Part shown: positions 1-10,314 of the stretch, piece after piece
Position numbering within the stretch: the first letter of the stretch is position 1
Layout of the letters: each line of letters begins with the position of its first letter
Assembly (NCBI GenBank): GCA_002320455.1
Contig: DCKU01000112.1
Location: 538 to 33,577 of the forward strand
Source of the DNA: Salinisphaera sp. UBA1666
Lineage (GTDB): Bacteria > Pseudomonadota > Gammaproteobacteria > Nevskiales > Salinisphaeraceae
Length of the DNA: 33,040 nt
Reading direction: 5' to 3'
Notes under the pieces: model-generated
What the model was told of the DNA's origin: nothing
The model's database searches: none
What the model saw: only the letters and a program-made list of their open reading frames with translations
Made by a program: the position numbers and the translations under genes

Positions 1-476
1 AGGGCGTGCCATTCTATCTGCGCACGGGCAAGCGCATGGCGCGCAAGTCCAGCCAGATCGTGTTCGAGTTCAAGCCGGTACCGCATTCGATCTTCGGTGA
101 AGAACCCCTACAGCCCAACCGGCTGGTGCTGCGTCTGCAGCCGGAAGAGGGCGTCGAGATGTCGATCATGACGAAAGAGCCCGGCCCGGGCGGCTTTCGT
201 ATGCGCAGCCTGCCGTTGAACCTGAGCTTTTCTCAGGCGTTTGAGGTGTCTTATCCGGATGCCTACGAGCGCCTGCTGATGGAGGTGCTACGCGGTAACC
301 CGGCGCTGTTCATGCGCCGCGACGAGGTTGAGGCCGGCTGGGCCTGGGTCGACCGGATTCTGGAAGCCTGGCGGCTCGAACAGGTCGAGGCCCAGGAATA
401 CATGGCCGGCAGCTGGGGCCCCACTGATGCCTTCGTCTTACTCGATCGCGACGGGCGACGCTGGTACGAAGGATGA
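1..476 (+). CDS. zwf: Glucose-6-phosphate 1-dehydrogenase, C-terminal part
   Basis: Only the last ~158 codons lie in the window; the reading frame is open from base 3 and has no start here. The first visible residues, GVPFYLRTGKRM, match a conserved stretch in the C-terminal domain of NAD(P)-dependent glucose-6-phosphate dehydrogenase, and the rest reads as the usual C-terminal half (QPNRLVLRLQPEEGVEM, then YERLLMEVLRGN). The family oxidises glucose-6-phosphate to 6-phosphogluconolactone in the cytosol. The next gene downstream is the lactonase for that product, followed by the two Entner-Doudoroff enzymes, so the position supports the call. Cofactor preference (NADP or NAD) cannot be read because the N-terminal Rossmann domain is outside the window. 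Confidence 0.95.
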   Translation, partial: GVPFYLRTGKRMARKSSQIVFEFKPVPHSIFGEEPLQPNRLVLRLQPEEGVEMSIMTKEPGPGGFRMRSLPLNLSFSQAFEVSYPDAYERLLMEVLRGNPALFMRRDEVEAGWAWVDRILEAWRLEQVEAQEYMAGSWGPTDAFVLLDRDGRRWYEG

Positions 477-524
477 TTTAAGATCGGTTATCGTTTTTCG
501 TTCTGCGAATAAGGGACCGTTCCC

Positions 525-1208
525 ATGTCCGAATTCAAGCGCTATGACGACCGCAGCCAGGCCGCGGTCGAACTGGCCGCCTCGATCGCCGATACCTTGC
601 GCCAGGCGATCGCCGAGCGCGGCGGGGCCAGTCTGGTGGTATGCGGCGGCAGCTCGCCCGTCGAGCTGTTCGAGCATCTGTCGCAGGCGGATCTAGACTG
701 GTCGCAGGTGGTCATCGTGCCCTCGGACGAGCGCTGGGTGGCGCCGGAACACGCCGACAGCAACGAGCGCATGCTGCGCGAGACGCTGCTCGTGAATCGT
801 GCCGCCGAGGCTATGTTCGTGGGACTGTACCGGGATACCGACGCGCCCGGCGACGCCGTGGACAAGGTCGAGGCCGATCTGATCGATGTGCCCGCGCCTT
901 TTGATGTCGTGCTGCTGGGCATGGGCGACGACGGCCATACGGCGTCTCTGTTTCCGAACGATCCGAACATCGAGCGCGCGCTGGGTTCGACGGCTCGGGT
1001 AATTGCTGCCGAGGTTGGGCCGCCGGCGCGTCTATCGCTGGGCCCGGCGGTTCTGCGCCGCGCGCGTCGCATAGATATCCTGATCTTCGGCGACGAGAAA
1101 AAACGCGTACATGATGAGGCCGTGCGCCCCGGCCCGCAGGCCGAACTGCCGGTACGCTCGGTCTTGAACACTACAGACCCGATTCCGACGGTCCACTGGG
1201 CCGCATAG
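525..1208 (+). CDS. pgl: 6-phosphogluconolactonase
   Basis: A 227-residue protein of normal length for the DevB/SOL-type lactonase, which hydrolyses 6-phosphoglucono-1,5-lactone to 6-phosphogluconate. Visible family motifs are VVCGGSSPVELF near residues 38-49, VIVPSDERWV near 63-72, with HADSNERML following, and GMGDDGHTASLFP at 132-144. The ATG at 525 is preceded by a ribosome-binding site AAGGGA at 511-516 with 8-nt spacing. It follows zwf by 48 bases and precedes edd by 15 bases, so the four genes probably form one transcript. Nothing unusual is seen in length or residues. Confidence 0.95.
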   Translation: MSEFKRYDDRSQAAVELAASIADTLRQAIAERGGASLVVCGGSSPVELFEHLSQADLDWSQVVIVPSDERWVAPEHADSNERMLRETLLVNRAAEAMFVGLYRDTDAPGDAVDKVEADLIDVPAPFDVVLLGMGDDGHTASLFPNDPNIERALGSTARVIAAEVGPPARLSLGPAVLRRARRIDILIFGDEKKRVHDEAVRPGPQAELPVRSVLNTTDPIPTVHWAA

Positions 1209-1223
1209 CCAAGAGGCATTGGC

Positions 1224-3053
<1,830 letters not shown>

Positions 3054-3123
3054 GACTTCAAACTCTAATTCGCCCCGGTTGTCACACGCGGCCGGGCGAC
3101 TACTGAACAAGGATATGCCCGTA

Positions 3124-3753
3124 ATGGCCGATGCACTCGCCATCATGAAGCTTTCACCGGTGATTCCGGTGGTGACCATCCACGACGTCGACGAGGCCGT
3201 GGCCATGGCCCGAGCGATTCACGCCGGTGGTTTGAAGACCATGGAAATCACCCGGCGTACGCAAGTGGCCATCGATGCCATGAAAGCCATCGCCGCCGAG
3301 GTCCCCGAGCTGGTGCTGGGCGTCGGCACCGTCTGGGACGCCAAGCAGTGCGAGGAAGCCATCGAGGCCGGCGCTCAGTTCATTGTCTCGCCCGGCATTG
3401 CCGATGCTGTAGGCGACGTGTGTCGCGAGGCGGATATGGCGTATCTGCCGGGCGCGCAGACGGTCAGCGAGGTCGCGCATCTGGTGCGCCGTGGCCATCG
3501 CGAAATCAAGCTGTTTCCGGCATCCGTCATCGGCGGGCCGTCAGCGATCAAGGCCTATGCGGCGGTCTTCCCGGATTTAAAATTCTGCCCGACAGGCGGG
3601 ATTACCGAACAGACCGCGGCCGACTATCTCAAACTGCCCAGTATTCCCTGCGTGGGCGGCAGCTGGCTGGCCAAGCCGCCGGGCGAGGCGCCGGCCGGCA
3701 AAAACCCCATCGAGGCAGCCGCCGAACGGGCCGCTACCCTCGGGCGCGGTTGA
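3124..3753 (+). CDS. eda: KDPG aldolase (2-dehydro-3-deoxy-phosphogluconate aldolase)
   Basis: A 209-residue class I aldolase that cleaves KDPG into pyruvate and glyceraldehyde-3-phosphate, the last step of the Entner-Doudoroff route. The sequence shows Glu41 and Arg45 in MEITRRT, GVGTV near 66-70, the Schiff-base lysine Lys129 in IKLFPAS, and the phosphate-binding CPTGGI near 155-160. Two in-frame ATGs occur, at 3115 and 3124. AAGGA at 3109-3113 is only 1 nt from the first but 10 nt from the second, so 3124 is preferred; the difference is three residues. It follows edd by 70 bases and is closed by an intrinsic terminator. Confidence 0.95.
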   Translation: MADALAIMKLSPVIPVVTIHDVDEAVAMARAIHAGGLKTMEITRRTQVAIDAMKAIAAEVPELVLGVGTVWDAKQCEEAIEAGAQFIVSPGIADAVGDVCREADMAYLPGAQTVSEVAHLVRRGHREIKLFPASVIGGPSAIKAYAAVFPDLKFCPTGGITEQTAADYLKLPSIPCVGGSWLAKPPGEAPAGKNPIEAAAERAATLGRG

Positions 3754-3772
3754 TAACCGAATCGGAAACGAC

Positions 3773-3800
3773 AAAAGCCGCGATTTCTATCGCGGCTTTT
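3773..3800. terminator. Intrinsic terminator after eda (probably bidirectional)
   Basis: A perfect 12-bp stem (arms 3773-3784 and 3789-3800, core GCCGCGAT/ATCGCGGC) with a TTCT loop, followed by a T run through 3802. It ends the plus-strand zwf-pgl-edd-eda unit. The left arm begins with four A residues, so on the minus strand the same hairpin has a short T tail and could also stop transcripts coming from glk. Confidence 0.9.
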
Positions 3801-3825
3801 TTATCGTGGACCGTTAAAGAAAACA

Positions 3826-3903
3826 ATCCGCAGATGCCGGCATTTATTGAAGTCCGTCTTGCCGTAGGTACCGAGCTAGGTGCCTCAACCTCTATCTGCG
3901 GAT
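3826..3903. repeat. 10-bp inverted repeat between convergent eda and glk
   Basis: ATCCGCAGAT at 3826-3835 and its exact reverse complement at 3894-3903 enclose 58 bases. A weaker inner hairpin (AGGTACC / GGTGCCT, one mismatch) lies around 3866-3885. No T tract follows, so a terminator role for glk is only possible. The interval holds no gene that I can support. Confidence 0.4.
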
Positions 3904-3925
3904 AGCCTTGTGCCCTTAGAGAACG

Positions 3926-4921
3926 CTAGACCGACGTCAACGACGCCAGCGCGCCTTCAAGCGCCGGATAGGGGGCGGTCACCATGTAGCAGGGCACATC
4001 GGCCAGGTAGTCGGATAGACGGCCGTGGGCTTCAAAGCGCTCGCGGAAACGCGAGCGGCCAATGCGCTCGGCCAGGCGCGGCACGATGCCGCCGCCGATG
4101 AACGCGCCGCCGCGGGCGCCCAGTGTCAGCACCAGGTTGCCGGTGGCCGTGCCCAGCATGGCAAAGAAATCGTCGATGACGGTCACACAGATATCACAAG
4201 AGCCGGCCAGGGCTTTCTCGGTGATATCAGCCGGGGCCAGTACTTCGGGTTGACGACCCGCCAGCTCGCAGTTGGCTTTGTAAAGATTCACCAGCCCCGG
4301 GCCTGAGAGCACCCGCTCGCTGGAGACATGGCCAAATTCACGCGTCAGGATCGCCAGCAGTTCAACCTCCCGGCTGTCGGCCGGGGCCAGCGTGGCATGG
4401 CCGCCTTCACCGGCCAGGGCATGCCAACCGTGTTTGGTGGGGATAACGCCGGTTGCCCCCAGCCCGGTGCCCGGGCCGATGACCGCCATCGGCGCGTCGA
4501 AGGTTCGTGTTCCGTGCTCTGAAACCGGTTCCAGCCATTCGCGATCCAAACGCGGAATCGACAGGGCCAGCGCGGTGAAGTCGTTGATCACACGACACTG
4601 TGCGACGCCGAGCGCACGGCCCAGCTCGCTCACCGAAAACGACCACGACTCGCGGTTGGTGAACGAAATATGGTCGGTATAGACCGGCGTGGCTACCGCG
4701 AAGGCGGCCGCACGGATGCTGCCGACGTCACGCTGTGACAGATAGGCGCGCGCCGCCTCGGCCGGGCCGTCGAAGTTTTCGCAGGGCAACGTCTCGTGCG
4801 ACTGCAGGGCGCCGTAGTCGTCGGCCAGCGCGAAGCGGGCACTGGTGCCGCCGATATCGGCCACCAGCCGCCAGGCGCTATCGGGATCGCCGGCCAGGCC
4901 GACACGAGCTTTATTGATCAT
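3926..4921 (-). CDS. glk: Glucokinase (ATP-dependent, Glk family)
   Basis: A 331-residue hexokinase-fold enzyme that phosphorylates glucose in the cytosol to feed the adjacent Entner-Doudoroff genes. Visible motifs are the phosphate-1 loop VADIGGTSARF near the N terminus, INDFTALALSIP, GPGTGLGATGVI (adenosine/phosphate-2 region) and GEGGHATLAP. The frame is open to 5011, but that would add 30 residues with no family match. The ATG at 4921 puts the conserved DIGGT about 20 residues from the start, close to the known family layout. The ribosome-binding site is weak (an AAGACAAG-like stretch). The gene is convergent with eda and divergent from madL, across a 294-base gap with no recognisable gene. 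Confidence 0.93.
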   Translation of the reverse strand: MINKARVGLAGDPDSAWRLVADIGGTSARFALADDYGALQSHETLPCENFDGPAEAARAYLSQRDVGSIRAAAFAVATPVYTDHISFTNRESWSFSVSELGRALGVAQCRVINDFTALALSIPRLDREWLEPVSEHGTRTFDAPMAVIGPGTGLGATGVIPTKHGWHALAGEGGHATLAPADSREVELLAILTREFGHVSSERVLSGPGLVNLYKANCELAGRQPEVLAPADITEKALAGSCDICVTVIDDFFAMLGTATGNLVLTLGARGGAFIGGGIVPRLAERIGRSRFRERFEAHGRLSDYLADVPCYMVTAPYPALEGALASLTSV

Positions 4922-5215
4922 GGGCGAGCTTGTCTTCGTTTCGAACCGGGCACAACGCGCATTCAGCCAGACCCTGGCGGCGTGCAACCCAAAGGATAAC
5001 AGCGCAGGCACGGCGCTGCGTGGCCGGTGCCGCAGCCCATCCCGTGGTGGGGCCTACGGAATGATCCCCGACATTGGTCTTAGCCGGTTCGCGCTAAAGC
5101 CCGTGACGCCGTTGGTGCTTAGGCCGAGGCTAATTTCGTTAACGCCGTGGCGGTTGATACGTCCGTGGCCGCATTCCAAGACTGATCCATACAACAATGA
5201 AGGAGGAGAGCAACG

Positions 5216-5644
5216 ATGGTGATCTACGGTGTCGCCCTGTTGGCGGCCTGTCTGTTGGTGGGCAAGCTGCTGGGCGCGGTGCTGGGCATGGCCATGGGCA
5301 TCGATGCGAACGTCGGCGGCGTGGGTATCGCCATGCTGCTGCTGGTGTTCTGTGTCTACCGGCTCCAGCGTGCCGGATGTTTCGACGACCGCGCCCAGGC
5401 CGGGCTGTCGTTCTGGAGCTCTTTATATATCCCGATCGTGGTTGCCATGGCGGCCAGCCAGAACGTGTTGGGTGCCGTTTCGGGCGGGCCGGTAGCGCTC
5501 GTCGGCGGCCTGGTCGTGGTGGCGATCAGTTTTGCCCTGGTGCCGGTGATTGCCCGTCTCGGCAAAGGCAAGTACGCCAAGCCCATGGATGCCATGTCAG
5601 AAGACGATGGCCAGAGCGGCCAGAGGCAGGCCCCCCATGCTTGA
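5216..5644 (+). CDS. madL: Malonate transporter subunit MadL
   Basis: A 142-residue membrane protein with about four hydrophobic segments, starting MVIYGVALLAACLLVGKLLG, typical of MadL. With MadM it forms the two-component sodium-dependent malonate carrier known from Malonomonas and Pseudomonas. The start at 5216 has an excellent ribosome-binding site, AAGGAGGAGA at 5200-5209. The next gene overlaps it by 8 bases, implying translational coupling. The mdc cluster two genes away confirms the substrate. No clear operator is visible in the 294 bases upstream, although a TAA-N5-TTA palindrome occurs near 5131-5141. Confidence 0.93.
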   Translation: MVIYGVALLAACLLVGKLLGAVLGMAMGIDANVGGVGIAMLLLVFCVYRLQRAGCFDDRAQAGLSFWSSLYIPIVVAMAASQNVLGAVSGGPVALVGGLVVVAISFALVPVIARLGKGKYAKPMDAMSEDDGQSGQRQAPHA

Positions 5645-6404
5645 TCGACTGACGGATATTTTAAGCAGTAACGCGCTGATCACCGCGTTCGCCCTGGTTG
5701 GCCTGTTGATGCTGGGTTGTAATCTCGCGGCCCGCTATCTCACCGGCGGGCGGATTCACGGCTCGGCTATCGCGATCGCGGCCGGGCTGGTGCTGGCCTA
5801 TGTTGGCGGTATCGCGACGGGGGGCGAGGACGGCCTGGCGGATATCGCCGTGTTCTCCGGCTTGGGGGTGATGGGCGGCTCCATGCTGCGCGATTTCGCC
5901 ATCGTGGCCACGGCGTTCGGCGTGGATCTGGCCGAGCTGAAAAAAGCCGGCATGAACGGCGTGATCGCGCTCTTTGTGGGCTTGGCTGTACCGTTCACCA
6001 TAGGGGCAGCGATTGCCTACGCCTTTGGCTATACCGACCCGGTCGCCGTGACCACCATCGGGGCGGGGGCGGCCACGTATATCGTGGGTCCGGTCACCGG
6101 CACCGCCATAGGTGCCGGCTCGGAGTTGATCGCGTTGTCGATCGCCATCGGCCTGGTGAAGTCGATCTCGGTGATGATCTTCACGCCCGTGGTCGCCCGT
6201 CGTATTCAGTTGAACAATCCCTCGGCCGCACTCGTGTTCGGCGGCATGATGGGCACCACCAGCGGTGTCGCGGCGGGCCTGGCGGCCACCGATGCCCGGC
6301 TCGTCCCGTACGGGGCCATGACGGCCACCTTCTATACCGGCTTCGGCTGTCTGCTCGGCCCGTCGGTGTTCTATCTGGTGGTGCGGTCGTTGATTGGTGG
6401 TTAG
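5637..6404 (+). CDS. madM: Malonate transporter subunit MadM
   Basis: A 255-residue polytopic membrane protein beginning MLDRLTDILSSNALITAF, the usual length and N terminus of MadM. Many glycine/alanine-rich hydrophobic segments are seen, including GVMGGSMLRDFAIVATAFG and TIGAGAATYIVGPVTGTAIG. The frame is open upstream to 5550, but the ATG at 5637 overlaps the end of madL by 8 bases and has AGGCAGG at 5624-5630 as its ribosome-binding site, so it is chosen. It works with MadL to import malonate for the decarboxylase. It is convergent with mdcR, with only 24 bases between the two stop codons. Confidence 0.93.
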   Translation: MLDRLTDILSSNALITAFALVGLLMLGCNLAARYLTGGRIHGSAIAIAAGLVLAYVGGIATGGEDGLADIAVFSGLGVMGGSMLRDFAIVATAFGVDLAELKKAGMNGVIALFVGLAVPFTIGAAIAYAFGYTDPVAVTTIGAGAATYIVGPVTGTAIGAGSELIALSIAIGLVKSISVMIFTPVVARRIQLNNPSAALVFGGMMGTTSGVAAGLAATDARLVPYGAMTATFYTGFGCLLGPSVFYLVVRSLIGG

Positions 6405-6428
6405 AGCTCGCGCGCCCTTCAGCGGCGG

Positions 6429-7367
6429 CTAGATGACTAGCCGCCCGTCGGCATCGACCATCGGGGCGATGATGTCGCGGGCCGCGGCGATCAGCGCGCC
6501 GATGGATTCGTCCTCGGCGCGCGAGGCCAGATGACACAGACCCACCTGCTGGGCCACGCGCTGGCTTTTCTGTACCCGTTGAAACGTCAGCGCCCCCGGA
6601 TACAGCTCGGCAATACGCCCGGGCAGTAGGGCATAGCCCACGCCGCCCCGCACCAAGCCCGATAACGAGAAGATATCGTTGGCCCGCAGCGCCACCCGCG
6701 GGGTGATGCCGGCCGCCTGGAACATGCGATACGAATCGCGCCCGCTGGAAAACTCTTGTGACAGGACCACGAACGGGGCATCGCGGTAGTCGGCGAGATC
6801 CACCGGCTCGCGCTGGCTGCGGGCTTTATCGGCGGGCGAGACGAGATAGATCTCATCCTCGAACAGCGGTATGACGTCGCGGGTGTTGCTGCGCGCCAGC
6901 TCGTGGGTACAGACCAGGGCCGCGTCGATCTCGCCGGCGGTGAGTTGATCCTCCAACGCGGTGTTGGAGCCCAGCACCAGCTCGGTGTCACAGCCGGGCA
7001 GGGCGCGCTGCATGGCGGTCACGATACTCGGCACCAGTGACATGGTCAGCGAATACAGCGAGCCGATCCGAAACGTGCGCGGGGCGATGCCGGCCGCCTG
7101 GCGCGTGGCATCCACGCTGCGCTGGATATCGTCGATGATGTCCTGGCCGTGGCGCGCCAGCACCTCCGCCGAGGCCAGCGGCCGCAGGCTGCGCCCGCGA
7201 TGGGCGAACAGCGGCGCGCCCACGGCTGTTTCCAGCGAATGGATCGCCTTGTGCACCGAGACGCTGGAGACCCCCAGGCTTTCAGCAGCGCGGGCCAGAT
7301 TCTGCTCGCGCATAAAGGCCAGAAAGATTTCCAGCTTGCGCAGGGTGATTTCATCGGCGCCGCGCAT
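6429..7367 (-). CDS. mdcR: LysR-type regulator of malonate use (MdcR-like)
   Basis: A 312-residue LysR-family protein. The winged helix-turn-helix lies at about residues 8-66 (LRKLEIFLAFMREQNLARAAESLG, read across two segments, with SVSVHKAIHSLE as recognition helix), followed by a periplasmic-binding-like effector domain. The ATG at 7367 has AGGGGAAG (plus-strand 7374-7381) 6 nt upstream. It is divergent from mdcA across 100 bases, the classic LysR arrangement, so it probably senses malonate or a derivative and controls mdcABCDEGH and perhaps madLM. The assignment to MdcR rests on both the LysR fold and this location; effector identity is an inference. Confidence 0.85.
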   Translation of the reverse strand: MRGADEITLRKLEIFLAFMREQNLARAAESLGVSSVSVHKAIHSLETAVGAPLFAHRGRSLRPLASAEVLARHGQDIIDDIQRSVDATRQAAGIAPRTFRIGSLYSLTMSLVPSIVTAMQRALPGCDTELVLGSNTALEDQLTAGEIDAALVCTHELARSNTRDVIPLFEDEIYLVSPADKARSQREPVDLADYRDAPFVVLSQEFSSGRDSYRMFQAAGITPRVALRANDIFSLSGLVRGGVGYALLPGRIAELYPGALTFQRVQKSQRVAQQVGLCHLASRAEDESIGALIAAARDIIAPMVDADGRLVI

Positions 7368-7393
7368 GCTGAGCTTCCCCTGACGTTAATAAA

Positions 7394-7421
7394 GCCAACG
7401 ACAGCTTGATTGATCGTCGGC
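7394..7421. promoter_or_regulatory. Candidate LysR operator between mdcR and mdcA
   Basis: GCCAACGA at 7394-7401 and TCGTCGGC at 7414-7421 are inverted repeats with one mismatch and a 12-base spacer, in the middle of the 100-base divergent intergenic region. Position and dyad symmetry fit a LysR-family binding site, but no binding motif for this regulator is established from the sequence alone. Confidence 0.4.
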
Positions 7422-7467
7422 GTCCCTGATTCTAACTTGAGTTCAGGCATTCGAACCCAATCTGCCC

Positions 7468-9126
7468 ATGAGCCCAAACGCCGTGCCCCGCCAGTGGAAT
7501 ACCCGCGCTGTCGACAAGCAGCGCCGGCTGGATCGCATTACGCACCTGCTCAGCGACAAGGTGGCCCCGCGGGCGTCGATCGCCGAGGTGCTCTATGGCT
7601 GTATCACCTCGGGCGATCGCGTGATCGCCGAGGGCAACAACCAGAAGCAGGCCGATTTTCTCTCGCGGGCGCTGGCCGATCTGGACCCCGAGCGCCTGCA
7701 CGATCTGCACATGATCCAGCCCAGCGTGGGCCGGCCGGAGCACCTGGCGGTGTTCGAGAAAGGCATCGCCAAGAAACTGGATTTCGCGTTCTCGGGCACG
7801 CAGAGCCATCGCATCGGCGCGCTGATGATGGACGGCACGATCGAGGTCGGGGCTATCCATACCTATATCGAGCTGTATGCACGGCTGTTTGTGGACCTGA
7901 TCCCCAAGGTGGTGCTCACGGCGGCCTTCAAGGCCGACCGGGCCGGCAACCTGTATACCGGCCCCTCGACCGAGGACACGCCGGCGCTCGTCGAGGCGGC
8001 GGCGTTTTCCGGCGGTATCGTCATCGCCCAGGCCAACGAGATCGTCGATGACGTCAGCCAGCTCGACCGGGTGGATATTCCGGGCTCCTGGGTGGATGTA
8101 GTGGTCGAGGCCGACCGGCCGTTTTATATCGAGCCGCTGTTCACCCGTGATCCGCGCCATATCACCAACGTGCAGATCTTCATGGCCATGATGGCCATCA
8201 AGGGCATTTATGCCGAGCACGGCGTGGCCTCGCTCAACCATGGCATCGGCTTCAATACCGCGGCCATCGAACTGTTGTTGCCCACCTACGGCGAAAAGCT
8301 CGGTCTCAAGGGCCAAATCGCCAAGAACTGGGTGCTCAATCCGCATCCCACGCTCATTCCGGCTATCGAGTCGGGCTGGGTCGAGTCGGTGCACTGTTTC
8401 GGTACCGAGCTGGGCATGGAGGATTACGTGGCCGCCCGTGGGGATGTGTTCTTTACCGGCCACGACGGCTCCCTGCGCTCTAACCGGGCGTTCTGCCAGC
8501 TGGCCGGCCAGTACGCGGCTGATATGTTCATCGGCGCCACGTTGCAGATCGACCCGGACGGCAATTCCTCCACCGTGACCACCTCGCGTGTTTCCGGCTT
8601 TGGCGGTGCGCCGAATCTGGGCAGCGATGCCCGCGGCCGTCGCCACGCCACGCCGGCCTGGGCCGATCTGGCCGATGAGAATGACCCGCTGGGCCGCGGG
8701 CGCAAGCTGGTGGTGCAGATGGTCGAGACGTTCCAGGCCGGGCTGACGCCGACCTTCGTCGACGAGCTCGACGCCGTAACCGTGGCCAAGAAAGCCAACC
8801 TGGCCGTGGCCCCGGTCATGGTCTACGGCGATGACACCACCCATCTGCTCACCGAGGAAGGCATTGCCTATCTCTACATGGCCGAGTCTCTGGCTGAGCG
8901 GCGGGCAATGATCGCCGCCGTAGCCGGGGTGACACCGCTGGGCCGCGCGGCCGATCCGGCCGAGACGCGGCGTCTGCGTGAGGCCGGCAAGGTGAAATGG
9001 CCCTCAGATCTCGGCGTATCGCGCGCCGAGGCCACGCGGAGCCAGCTTGCGGCTTCGAGTATTGCCGACTTGGTCGACTGGTCGGGCGGGCTGTATAACC
9101 CGCCGGCGCGTTTTCGGAGCTGGTGA
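7468..9126 (+). CDS. mdcA: Malonate decarboxylase alpha subunit (ACP transferase)
   Basis: A 552-residue protein matching MdcA in length and sequence (N-terminal RQWNTRAVDKQRRLDRI, then IAEGNNQKQADFLSRAL, and SRVSGFGGAPNLGSDARGRRHATPAW). This subunit is a CoA-transferase-like enzyme that moves the acetyl carrier protein onto malonate, giving malonyl-ACP and acetate. It is the first gene of the mdc operon. No strong ribosome-binding site precedes the ATG at 7468, but the N terminus agrees with the family and no better start is seen. It overlaps mdcB by one base. A large opposite-strand open frame over this gene is a shadow. Confidence 0.96.
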   Translation: MSPNAVPRQWNTRAVDKQRRLDRITHLLSDKVAPRASIAEVLYGCITSGDRVIAEGNNQKQADFLSRALADLDPERLHDLHMIQPSVGRPEHLAVFEKGIAKKLDFAFSGTQSHRIGALMMDGTIEVGAIHTYIELYARLFVDLIPKVVLTAAFKADRAGNLYTGPSTEDTPALVEAAAFSGGIVIAQANEIVDDVSQLDRVDIPGSWVDVVVEADRPFYIEPLFTRDPRHITNVQIFMAMMAIKGIYAEHGVASLNHGIGFNTAAIELLLPTYGEKLGLKGQIAKNWVLNPHPTLIPAIESGWVESVHCFGTELGMEDYVAARGDVFFTGHDGSLRSNRAFCQLAGQYAADMFIGATLQIDPDGNSSTVTTSRVSGFGGAPNLGSDARGRRHATPAWADLADENDPLGRGRKLVVQMVETFQAGLTPTFVDELDAVTVAKKANLAVAPVMVYGDDTTHLLTEEGIAYLYMAESLAERRAMIAAVAGVTPLGRAADPAETRRLREAGKVKWPSDLGVSRAEATRSQLAASSIADLVDWSGGLYNPPARFRSW

Positions 9127-10022
9127 TGCCGACGCGCCTACCCAGAGCCGACTGGCTGGCCGATCGCGTGCGCGACGCACTCGTCGCCGAGCTTGATCTC
9201 ACCCCCAAGCCGGGGCTGATCGACCGCCGCGGGGCCGGGGTCCACCACGACATGACCTACGCCACAATGCAGGCCTCGATCGCGGCCCTGGTTCCCGGCT
9301 TTCAGGCTATTGCCGAAGCCGGGGCCGCGCCTGACGACGGCGTAGACGGGCTACAGGCGCTGCGGGCCCGGCTGGGCCTGCTGGGGCGAGAGGCCGAAGC
9401 GGCCATGATGCTGGCCACCGGCGGTATCAACACCCACCGCGGGGCCATCTGGTGCTTGGGCCTGCTGACGGCAGTAGCGGCGGCGCGAGACCCGGCCGAC
9501 TGGCAGGCCGACACGCTGGCCGGTGCTGCCGCGGGCCTGGCGGCCATCGACGACCCGGCGCTGGATGCGCGGCGCATCTCCAACGGCCGTACAGCGATCG
9601 CGCGCTACGGCGCCGCCGGGGCCCGCGAAATTGCCGCAGACGGTTTTCCGCCAATCATCGGTCACAGCCTTCCTACGCTGCGTCGCGTGCGCGCCGCCAC
9701 CGGCTGCGAAACCACGGCGCGACTCGACGCGCTGGCAGCACTTATGGCGGTGCTGGATGACACCTGCGTGCTCCACCGAGCCGGTGCGGCCGGGCTTGCG
9801 GCCATGCAAGGCGGCGCGCGGGCGGTCCTGGCCGCCGGCGGCACAGCCACGCCGGCCGGGGCGCGCGCCTGGGCGCGCCTGGATCAAACATTGGTGGCCT
9901 ATCGCGCCTCGCCCGGCGGCGCGGCTGACCTGCTGGCCGCTACCGTATTCATTGATCGGCTCGAAGCCGAGAGCTTCGCAAACCGACAAGGAGAAAATGC
10001 GCATGCAAACGCTATCGCTTGA
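9126..10022 (+). CDS. mdcB: Triphosphoribosyl-dephospho-CoA synthase MdcB
   Basis: A 298-residue member of the CitG/MdcB family, which makes 2'-(5''-triphosphoribosyl)-3'-dephospho-CoA, the precursor of the ACP prosthetic group. Recognisable motifs are LTPKPGLIDRRGAGVHHDM near the N terminus and GGINTHRGAIWCLG near the middle. GTG at 9123 and ATG at 9126 are both in frame; CGGAG at 9115-9119 lies 6 nt from 9126 but only 3 nt from 9123, so 9126 is used. The ATG shares one base with the mdcA stop, and the gene's end overlaps mdcC. MdcB works before MdcG in the same maturation path. Confidence 0.93.
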   Translation: MPTRLPRADWLADRVRDALVAELDLTPKPGLIDRRGAGVHHDMTYATMQASIAALVPGFQAIAEAGAAPDDGVDGLQALRARLGLLGREAEAAMMLATGGINTHRGAIWCLGLLTAVAAARDPADWQADTLAGAAAGLAAIDDPALDARRISNGRTAIARYGAAGAREIAADGFPPIIGHSLPTLRRVRAATGCETTARLDALAALMAVLDDTCVLHRAGAAGLAAMQGGARAVLAAGGTATPAGARAWARLDQTLVAYRASPGGAADLLAATVFIDRLEAESFANRQGENAHANAIA

Positions 10023-10314
10023 ATATACGGCCGGCGCGCCTGCGGCACAGCGCGCGCTGGCCGGCGTTGTCGGCTCGGGCGACCTCGAGGTATTGCTGGA
10101 GCCCGGCGTATCCGGCCAGACCACCGTGGCCATCGCGACCTCGGTCGACGGTGTGGATGAGATCTGGAAAGCCGTGATTGATCGTATCTTCACCGAAGAA
10201 GGCCTGGCGGCCTACAAGGTCGAGATCAACGACTTCGGGGCCACCCCGGCCGTGGTGCGGCTGCGCATCGCCCAGGCCATGGAACAGACAACGGGAGACG
10301 CTGCCCATGACTGA
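10003..10314 (+). CDS. mdcC: Malonate decarboxylase acyl carrier protein (delta subunit)
   Basis: A 103-residue carrier protein beginning MQTLSLEY. The motif VGSGDLEVLLEP contains Ser25, the position at which the phosphoribosyl-dephospho-CoA group is attached in known MdcC proteins. This arm carries the acetyl or malonyl thioester between subunits. ATGs at 9997 and 10003 are both in frame; AAGGAG at 9988-9993 is 3 nt from the first and 9 nt from the second, and the family start also favours 10003. It overlaps the end of mdcB by 20 bases and mdcD by 8 bases, signs of tight translational coupling. Confidence 0.93.
   Translation: MQTLSLEYTAGAPAAQRALAGVVGSGDLEVLLEPGVSGQTTVAIATSVDGVDEIWKAVIDRIFTEEGLAAYKVEINDFGATPAVVRLRIAQAMEQTTGDAAHD

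Noticed and set aside
7432..8844. 470-codon minus-strand frame opposite mdcA
   Set aside because: His/Gly/Arg-rich shadow of a clear MdcA reading; no motif of its own.
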